Source: Trinickia violacea (GTDB lineage: Bacteria; Pseudomonadota; Gammaproteobacteria; Burkholderiales; Burkholderiaceae). From it: 64,000 nt of DNA. The notes beneath the pieces are model-generated. The model had not been told where the DNA came from and searched no databases. It saw only the letters and a program-made list of their open reading frames with translations. Position numbers and translations under genes: made by a program. The stretch spans positions 1,054,001 through 1,118,000 of the forward strand of contig NZ_CP040078.1 of NCBI RefSeq assembly GCF_005280735.1, given 5' to 3'. Positions 16,140-22,821 of this stretch are shown piece after piece (positions within the stretch are counted from its first letter, which is position 1; each line of letters starts with the position of its first letter).

Positions 16140-16445
16140 ATGTTCGATATGAAGAATCTTAGCCGACTCAAGAAGCTGGATGAAAACGCACCGGAATCGA
16201 TGAAAAGCTTCTGGGCATTTGACAAGGCGGTCTTTGAAGAAGGCGCGTTGAGCGTGCAACAGAAGCAGCTTATTGCCGTCGCTGTCGCATTGACGACGCA
16301 GTGCCCCTACTGCATCGAGCTGCACACGAAAGCAGCGCGCGACGCAGGCGCCAGCGACGCGCAACTGTCGGAAGCCGCCCTCGTGGCGGCGGCCATTCGT
16401 GCAGGCGGCGCCATCACGCACGCTACACATCTGTTCCGGGGTTAA
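16140..16445 (+). CDS. AhpD-like carboxymuconolactone decarboxylase family protein
   Basis: 101 residues, single CMD domain with the redox motif QCPYCIELHTKAA (CxxC, following H). Length and the end RAGGAITHATHLF match the stand-alone AhpD-like group, which supports peroxide or electrophile detoxification. Start ATG 16140 follows ACAGGAGAATCCC. It is divergent from an AraC regulator and followed by a strong hairpin, so it is probably a single-gene unit. Confidence 0.9.
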   Translation: MFDMKNLSRLKKLDENAPESMKSFWAFDKAVFEEGALSVQQKQLIAVAVALTTQCPYCIELHTKAARDAGASDAQLSEAALVAAAIRAGGAITHATHLFRG

Positions 16446-16452
16446 GCTCGGT

Positions 16453-16480
16453 CGAGAGCCCGGTTTGGATCGGGCTCTCG
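16453..16480 (+). terminator. Terminator after the AhpD-like gene
   Basis: Perfect ten-base stem CGAGAGCCCG/CGGGCTCTCG with an eight-base loop, eight bases after the stop. There is no clear T run. Confidence 0.65.
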
Positions 16481-16940
16481 AACTTGCATGTTCGGGCGGG
16501 CGCTCTTACGTTAGCGACCCTGCTTTATTTCACGCCATTTTCCGCCGTCTCGGAGACCCTGCCTTCGAACAGCGATTCTGTGAGAATTTTCTCCATCCTC
16601 GTATTCTTTCCATTGCCGACTCCTATCCACATTCGTAAGCGATTTATAAAATTCCATCTACCACCTCGCTCGGAAACTAGTACGGAATCCGGAAGAGCCG
16701 TTCAAAAATGTGGCGCTGTTTTCGTCCTTGTTTCATATACTGCGTAGGTGCGGAGATCGACAAAATACTCTCAAAACCCCGCACGACAATATTCCGTTTT
16801 CCGATCGCAACCGTGTTTGCCTCGCCATCAGAGGCAAGGGCGAAGCTTTGTTTGAAATGGCACGGGTTTATACAACGCGTCACCCTGCCTTTTAATGATT
16901 CAGCTTCGTTTTAATGCTTTAGCGTCCTGCGGCGGTCAAT
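16481..16940. other. Upstream region of the CHAT operon, no gene seen
   Basis: About 460 bases with lower GC and no convincing frame. A seven-base hairpin (TTGCCTC/GAGGCAA) is at 16817-16837. The last 60 bases are T-rich and could hold the operon promoter. Confidence 0.4.
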
Positions 16941-19763
16941 ATGAATACATCGAGACAAGCCTATACCGAAGCCACACCAGCTACGGAAAACACACGCCCC
17001 AGTCCATTGCTTGGAGCAAGTTTTCTGAGTGGCAATACCCCGTGCGCGATCGTCGACGCAGGAGGTCTGATTCTCGAATCGAACACCGCATTCGATGCGC
17101 TGTTGCCAGGCGCAGCCGGTACGCCGCTCGCCGCGCGCTTCGCAGGGAGCGCTGATGTCGTGCTCGCCTTGGCGCACGGCGGAGACACACTCCAAGTGAC
17201 TTACCGGCGCGCGGGAGGAGAGGTTGTCCCGGCCGCATTGCATCTGCTGCGCATGGACGATAGCGAACCGGCGCGCACGCTCGCCGTGATTACCGACGGC
17301 GCGCCGTTCCGCCACGCCGAAGCCGAGCGCTTCGAGTCCACACCCTGTCCGGTTCTTCGCGTCGAGACGGGCGGTACGATTACATTCGCAAACGGCGAGA
17401 CGGGTAAGTCGTTCGGATGCGCGGCTGAGAAACTCGTTGGCAGGCGGCTATCCAGCTTGTTCGCCCCAGCGTTTGCCGAGCTAGTCGATAAGGCCATTGC
17501 TACGAGCATCGCCGAGCGATGTTCGAAGTCACTTGAAGTCACCTCCGCGGCCAACGGACGTCCGGGTACCCGACTCGTCGTGCTCGCTTTCACGCCGGAT
17601 CCGGCGCCCTCCGGACCACCCCTCGGGGCGCTAGTCGTGATTCAGGCGGCGACGCAGACCGTGCGTGACAAGATCCGCCGCATCGCACTCGAAGGGGACA
17701 CCAGTGTGCCTAAAGTAGCGAACGCCGATACGGAGCATGCTCCGTATCAGCCGTCATGGCAGCCCCAATTCGACCGTGTGCTCGAACAGATCCGCACGCT
17801 GATCGATTTCGATCACGCGATCTTCGGCATATACGCCGACAACACCACACTGTTCCGCGCCGAGGCCATGTGCCCCGCCGATAGCCCGGTGTGGCCGGCA
17901 CGCTGGATGTCGCTGCCGCCCGGCATCCGAGACTGGCTGGAAAGTGGCGAGACTGCGATTCCGGATGCGAGGCGATTCACCGATGACTATCCCGAATTGC
18001 TCGAGAGCGAAGTCACGCGCTGCTACTTTGATTTCGGCATCAATTCATCGGTCACGTTCGTTGTGTGCGGCGATGACGGTCCGACGTCAGCACTGTCGCT
18101 TTGCTCGCGCGAGATAGGCAAGTACACGCAAGCAGACTGCGATCTGTTGCGCGAACTTGACCTCGACCCGGTGCTATTGCGTTACGAAGAGAAGATCGTG
18201 GCCGAAAGGCGTGCCTTCTGCGAGAGGGTGCAAGCCATACTGGATGAACCGGTACCGCTTCGCAAGGCGGCGCGGCGCATCGTCGACCTGATCGCACAGC
18301 ACTTCCAGTGGGATTATGTCGGTCTCTTTCGCGTGAATCGGTATCGGGACCGCTTCGAACTCGTTCATCAGTCGCCTGGACCCGCCGACTTCCTGTTGCC
18401 CGACGATTACACCCAGAACATCGGCGAGGGCATGCTCGCCTCGACGCTCAAAGGCTTCGGCAGCGTACGTATCGTCGACGAGATCGGTAAGTCCCCTCAG
18501 CAGTACGGCTATATCAGCCCCAGACGTAGCGGATCGGGGTGTCGCAAGCTTCAATCCGCAATGACGATTCCAGTCCATCTGAATGGGCGGATTCGCTGGA
18601 TCCTCAACATCGAATGCGAATCGTCGCACGCGTTTCGCGGGCCCGACGAAGCGTCGATCCGCGAGGTCGTCGCGAGCATCGAGCAGGGCCTGAAGCACCG
18701 CATGCTGGACGACATGAAGAAGTGCCTGTTCAAGGAAACCGACCGCGGCGTGGTCGTCGTCGGTACGGAAGGCACGATCATGGAAATGAACGAGACGGCG
18801 GAGACCTTGTTAGATACCGATCAGGCCGACTGTATCGAGATGAATGCCCGCCTGAGCCAGTTTGCCGCCGACGAGCACTCACGGGACGTGCTCGACTCCG
18901 TGGATCATGCCGCCAAGCGCCGCGTCGAACTGAAGAGCAAGAGCGAACGCAACAAGGTTGCGGTCGCCACCCGAGTCGATCTCGAGTCGAGTTTCGACAC
19001 CAGCGTCTGGTTCCTGACCGATGTGGAAGGCGTTGAGTGGAACCGCAGCCTGCGCTTCCTGCGTGAAACGGTCACCGAGGTGGCCCAGCAAGCCCGCGAG
19101 CCGCTCGCGCTAGCGTCCCTATTCGCGCGCGGGCTGCCACGTGCGTTCGCGGGACCCGGCGCAGGCGAACATCCCATGAGCCGGGCTGCCCAGATGCTCA
19201 GCACGCAGATGCTCGCTGAGATTAGCAAGGCTGATATTACGTTCGAGCGGCTCGCGGAGGCCACCTCGATTCGTATGCATCCCGTGCGCAACCTTGCGAG
19301 CGTCGATCTGTGCGGCTGCGTGAACGACGTTCTCGGCTGCCTGCCCGAGCGGGACAGGAACAGCATTGAGGCGCAAACGGCGAAAAGCGTCTATGTGCAG
19401 GGCGATGCGGGACGACTCACGTATGTCGTACGCTCGACTATCGCGCACTTGCTGCGCGTGCGGCTCAGCGAGGCCACCAAGGTCATTGTGTCGCTGACCG
19501 GTAACGCCAAACAAGCACGCCTCGAACTCGAGATCGATGAGGTGAGTGCGCCGTCGGGCGCGAGCGAGGAGACGTCCGACGACATCGACGTGCTACTGGC
19601 CGCTTCGCGTGATGCGAGAGAGGCGGTGAGGCTGTCACTCGCCGGCATTCGCCATATCGTGAGCGCCCACCACGGAACCATCGAGGCCACTGCTGGCCAC
19701 GTGCCCGAGGCGGACGGGGCGCCGCGCTGGGTCGGTTTTGTGATCGAGTTGCCGCAAGGCTAG
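16941..19763 (+). CDS. PAS/GAF sensor with degenerate histidine-kinase module
   Basis: 940 residues, no membrane segment. By eye: PAS-like at about 30-120 and 130-235, GAF-like at about 275-405 and 425-585 (VPLRKAARRIVDLIAQHF), PAS-like at about 590-690 and a kinase-like module at 700-940. In the H-box the phospho-acceptor histidine is replaced: VAQQAREPL, with Q716 where HExRxPL kinases have H. In the ATP lid the glycines are also poor (LSLAGIRHIVSAHHG instead of GLGLAIV). It should therefore sense and signal without ordinary phosphotransfer. The next gene starts 10 bases after the stop, so this is the sensor of the CHAT operon. Ligand unknown. Confidence 0.75.
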   Translation: MNTSRQAYTEATPATENTRPSPLLGASFLSGNTPCAIVDAGGLILESNTAFDALLPGAAGTPLAARFAGSADVVLALAHGGDTLQVTYRRAGGEVVPAALHLLRMDDSEPARTLAVITDGAPFRHAEAERFESTPCPVLRVETGGTITFANGETGKSFGCAAEKLVGRRLSSLFAPAFAELVDKAIATSIAERCSKSLEVTSAANGRPGTRLVVLAFTPDPAPSGPPLGALVVIQAATQTVRDKIRRIALEGDTSVPKVANADTEHAPYQPSWQPQFDRVLEQIRTLIDFDHAIFGIYADNTTLFRAEAMCPADSPVWPARWMSLPPGIRDWLESGETAIPDARRFTDDYPELLESEVTRCYFDFGINSSVTFVVCGDDGPTSALSLCSREIGKYTQADCDLLRELDLDPVLLRYEEKIVAERRAFCERVQAILDEPVPLRKAARRIVDLIAQHFQWDYVGLFRVNRYRDRFELVHQSPGPADFLLPDDYTQNIGEGMLASTLKGFGSVRIVDEIGKSPQQYGYISPRRSGSGCRKLQSAMTIPVHLNGRIRWILNIECESSHAFRGPDEASIREVVASIEQGLKHRMLDDMKKCLFKETDRGVVVVGTEGTIMEMNETAETLLDTDQADCIEMNARLSQFAADEHSRDVLDSVDHAAKRRVELKSKSERNKVAVATRVDLESSFDTSVWFLTDVEGVEWNRSLRFLRETVTEVAQQAREPLALASLFARGLPRAFAGPGAGEHPMSRAAQMLSTQMLAEISKADITFERLAEATSIRMHPVRNLASVDLCGCVNDVLGCLPERDRNSIEAQTAKSVYVQGDAGRLTYVVRSTIAHLLRVRLSEATKVIVSLTGNAKQARLELEIDEVSAPSGASEETSDDIDVLLAASRDAREAVRLSLAGIRHIVSAHHGTIEATAGHVPEADGAPRWVGFVIELPQG

Positions 19764-19773
19764 GGAGCCCGCT

Positions 19774-21420
19774 ATGAGCCAGCCGATTCTGATTGTTTGC
19801 GGAAAAGATCAAACGGGGACCACCATCCAAATGAGCCTCGGCGATCTGTGCGACGCCGAGGCGCGTTACCCCGAGCTCGCATACTTCCTCGGTAATCATC
19901 CGCCAATTCGTGTCAACACGGCTGCTTTTGCAAAGTCTTTTTTGAGCGATAGGCCAGACCCCACCGCGACGCCAGTACTGATCGTCATCGACGCGCTGGT
20001 GCGCGAATCAGACGAAGTCAACCTGGTAGTGGAAGGCTCTGCTGCCATCGGTCTCATGGACTGGCTCGATGAGTACCGCCCACGGATCCCGGTCCTTACC
20101 GTCGCAGCCACGCCCACGGAGAAAGTCGAACGCCGGGTGGTCGCGCGCGCTAATGCCGCTTTGTGGCGCATGAACGTGTCGGACGCCTCCGGGCGGCGCG
20201 ACGTTCTAGCGGAAACCCTGGCGGGCATCGTTCCCGAGGACGCTCAATTGGGCCGCGCGCGCCAGACGCGCCACATCACCATCGACGTCCGCCGTAATTC
20301 CGCATGCTATCGGCTGAGCAACGGCCGTTACGAGTTCCTCTCCTCCAATCCGATTGCCTATGCTCACGACAAGAGGCTCGACAGGCTGATCGACAAGATC
20401 GAGCGCCTGACGCCATGGCCCAATGAGGCAAGCGGCCGACCGTACGGTGATTGGTACGAGCGGGTCATCGATGTCGGTGGCGCGCTCTACGAGTTGTTGA
20501 TGCGTGACACGGTGGGTGTGCACGTGAAAGATCTGTTGCGCAATCCGTCGAACGCGCCCGACGGTACACCGCCGAGTGTCGACCTGAGCTTCGAAATAGA
20601 CTCGGAAGACAACGACTACGTCAACCTGTTCAAATTACCGTTCGAGTTGCTCAACGACAGCGCCTACGACGGGGTCATGTGCTCGCGGGTACCGATGGTG
20701 CGGCGCCTGCGCATCAAGCGCACCGACGCATACGCCGAAGTGGTGCCCCCCCCACCTCACGCGCCGCTGCGCGTATTGTTCATGGACGCCAACGTGAGCG
20801 GCAATGTCCGCTTGCGGAAGCGGCAAAGTCCACTGGAAGAAAACGCCCGCACCTTCGCACGGCTCAGCACTGCCGACAAGGAGCTTGCGATTCTCGAGCA
20901 TTTCGCTCGGTCGCTCGGCGCGGAGCGCATGGCGACGCCCGAGGTGATTGGCCGCCCCGCTGGCGAGCTCGTCGGCGCCGCGCTATGCGACAGCGTTCGC
21001 GCGAAGCTGCTCGAGGGCCACTACGACTTGTTTCACTTCTGCGGCCACTCCGCCACCCTCGACGACGGACAAACGTACTTGATCTTCCCGGGCGAAAGCG
21101 GCAAGGCCGAAGCGGTGCCCATCGGCTATGTCGCCGAATGGCTGCGCATGGGCCATACGCGCATGGTGGTGTTGTCCTCGTGCGAAGGGGCTTCCGCGAT
21201 GACCGCCCTCGAAACGATGCGGGTCGGCGTCGAGCGCATGCTCGGCTTTCGCTGGAAAGTCGAAGAGGATATGTGCGTCGAGTATTTCCGCCGCTTCTAC
21301 GAAAAATATCTGGTCGACCAGAATTTGTGCGAGTCCTACCGCTTCGCATGCAATGAGCTGAGGCTCGCGCGCGACGGCTCGCCGGCCTGGGCATCCGCCC
21401 TCGCAGTACAGCGCGACTAA
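19774..21420 (+). CDS. CHAT-domain caspase-like protease with N-terminal receiver-like domain
   Basis: 548 residues. The C-terminal CHAT domain (about 330-548) shows the catalytic dyad: H425 in DLFHFCGHS and C470 in VVLSSCEGA, the usual caspase/separase-type pair. Residues 1-155 look like a response-regulator receiver fold, with D73 at the end of strand 3 (VLIVIDALV) but arginine where the conserved lysine is expected. The middle part (160-330) is of no recognised family. CHAT proteases are cysteine peptidases that cleave selected partners on a signal, in several cases leading to growth arrest or cell death. It is the second gene of three: GGGAG precedes its ATG, and a 419-aa protein follows after 27 bases. 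Confidence 0.85.
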   Translation: MSQPILIVCGKDQTGTTIQMSLGDLCDAEARYPELAYFLGNHPPIRVNTAAFAKSFLSDRPDPTATPVLIVIDALVRESDEVNLVVEGSAAIGLMDWLDEYRPRIPVLTVAATPTEKVERRVVARANAALWRMNVSDASGRRDVLAETLAGIVPEDAQLGRARQTRHITIDVRRNSACYRLSNGRYEFLSSNPIAYAHDKRLDRLIDKIERLTPWPNEASGRPYGDWYERVIDVGGALYELLMRDTVGVHVKDLLRNPSNAPDGTPPSVDLSFEIDSEDNDYVNLFKLPFELLNDSAYDGVMCSRVPMVRRLRIKRTDAYAEVVPPPPHAPLRVLFMDANVSGNVRLRKRQSPLEENARTFARLSTADKELAILEHFARSLGAERMATPEVIGRPAGELVGAALCDSVRAKLLEGHYDLFHFCGHSATLDDGQTYLIFPGESGKAEAVPIGYVAEWLRMGHTRMVVLSSCEGASAMTALETMRVGVERMLGFRWKVEEDMCVEYFRRFYEKYLVDQNLCESYRFACNELRLARDGSPAWASALAVQRD

Positions 21421-21447
21421 CGTTGCCGCCCACCCCGGAGCATAGCC

Positions 21448-22707
21448 ATGTCTTCCTTCCTCGCTAAATTGTCACACAGCACGTTTAGCGTGCCGAACCG
21501 GCGCAACCTGGACTGCACGTACAAGGCGCCGGAAGACAGCGACGACCCGCGTGCGGCGCGTCTGCGCGGCGACCGCTTCGCGCCCGAGGCCAGCTACTTC
21601 AGTGTGCGCATTGCCGAGATGCGGCTGGCTGAGGCCGGCAACTATGTCAACGCGTATCTGCCCATGTGCACGTGCTTCCTACGTTACCGCTACGGTCTTG
21701 AAGAGCGCGAGGTGCCGTTCATCCTCAACTACGACAGAATCCGCGCACCGCTGCGTGAAGGCAAGGCAACCGCTGGGACAGGCAGCATTGCGGTCCTCAA
21801 CACCTACGTCGTGAAGGACGTGCCGCTGAAGGCCGGCGGCGTGACGCTTTTCGCTGCGTTGTGTCGTGTGTCGGATAGCAGCTTTGCGCGCGGCATGCTC
21901 GACCTCGTCGGGGACGCTGCCGAGGCAGTCGGTGGTGCGTCTGTCGGGCTCGTGGCGAAGTCCGGCATCGACATGGTGAAGCGTCTCAGCTCGCTGCTGG
22001 GCTCGGACGGCGTCTCGACGCGTTTCGGCATCTACGACGGCGATGCGCTCATCGAGAGCGGCTATCGAGTCCTTGCCGGTGCAGGCACGGATGTTGACCA
22101 GTTCGAGGTGAGGGACGGCAGGTTGCAGCGCAGGAACGACAATGGTGCGATGGCGAGCGTGGACGACATTGATTACCTCGTCCTCGCGCTCGAATATCGC
22201 AAAACGCTGATCGACGAGTCGTATGCCACGCTGGCCAGCATGCCCTTTCACGCAAGATGGATCGAAACGCGCAAGAAACTGGTGGTCGGTGAAACAGCCG
22301 CGGCGGAATACGACTTTCGGCAACTGAAGACTGAGATCGTCTCTTCACCCGATCTGGTCGAAGCCGACCGGTTCGGCGTGCTGGGTGCGTATATCGCCGC
22401 GATGGAAGCATGGAAGGAAAAGCAGTCCACAACACCGACTTTGAAGGGCGACGTCGCGGCGATGAGCGCACAACTGGCCGACCGCGCAGCGAACTCGGCA
22501 GGCACGGAGTCCAGCTTGCTTGACATTGCATCGACGCATCTGATCATGCTCGACGACGACGCCCGCTTCGCCGACGATCCGCTTTCCGACGAAGCGGTCT
22601 TCGAACATGCCCGCAAGCTCGGTGCCGCGATAGAGTCAACGCAGGCCGACTCGATGGCGCTAAGCGCATCGACCGCGCAACTGCTGGTGGCCAGCTCGCA
22701 GCCCTGA
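21448..22707 (+). CDS. Unknown protein, third gene of the CHAT operon
   Basis: 419 residues, family not recognised. No signal peptide and no classical membrane helix. Residues about 50-135 are rich in beta strands (YFSVRIAEMRLAE, VPFILNYDRIRAPL). Residues 145-184 (MLDLVGDAAEAVGGASVGLV then KRLSSLL) form a small-residue-rich amphipathic stretch that could meet a membrane. The C-terminal 150 residues are mostly helical. GGAG precedes the ATG, and the gene ends before a large hairpin. Its place after a CHAT protease makes it the obvious candidate for protease substrate, effector or regulator; this is inference from position only. Confidence 0.7.
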   Translation: MSSFLAKLSHSTFSVPNRRNLDCTYKAPEDSDDPRAARLRGDRFAPEASYFSVRIAEMRLAEAGNYVNAYLPMCTCFLRYRYGLEEREVPFILNYDRIRAPLREGKATAGTGSIAVLNTYVVKDVPLKAGGVTLFAALCRVSDSSFARGMLDLVGDAAEAVGGASVGLVAKSGIDMVKRLSSLLGSDGVSTRFGIYDGDALIESGYRVLAGAGTDVDQFEVRDGRLQRRNDNGAMASVDDIDYLVLALEYRKTLIDESYATLASMPFHARWIETRKKLVVGETAAAEYDFRQLKTEIVSSPDLVEADRFGVLGAYIAAMEAWKEKQSTTPTLKGDVAAMSAQLADRAANSAGTESSLLDIASTHLIMLDDDARFADDPLSDEAVFEHARKLGAAIESTQADSMALSASTAQLLVASSQP

Positions 22708-22770
22708 TGCGGAGCGGTCCTGCTTGAACGATACAGCCAGCGACACGGTCGCCCGAGCGCGAGCCCCCCA

Positions 22771-22810
22771 AAGGGATCGAAGCGCGCTTGCGTAGCGGCT
22801 GCGATCCCTT
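22771..22810. terminator. Hairpin between two convergent transcription units
   Basis: Nine-base stem AAGGGATCG/CGATCCCTT with a 22-base loop that can fold further. It sits between the CHAT operon end (22707) and the sedolisin gene end (22822), so it could stop transcription from both sides. Confidence 0.6.
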
Positions 22811-22821
22811 AAGGCGCTTCG

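Noticed and set aside
21448..22707. Assignment of the third CHAT-operon protein as a bacterial gasdermin
   Set aside because: Length (419 aa), lack of a short removable C-terminal end and absence of gasdermin-like pattern by eye do not support it; only the position beside a protease suggested it.
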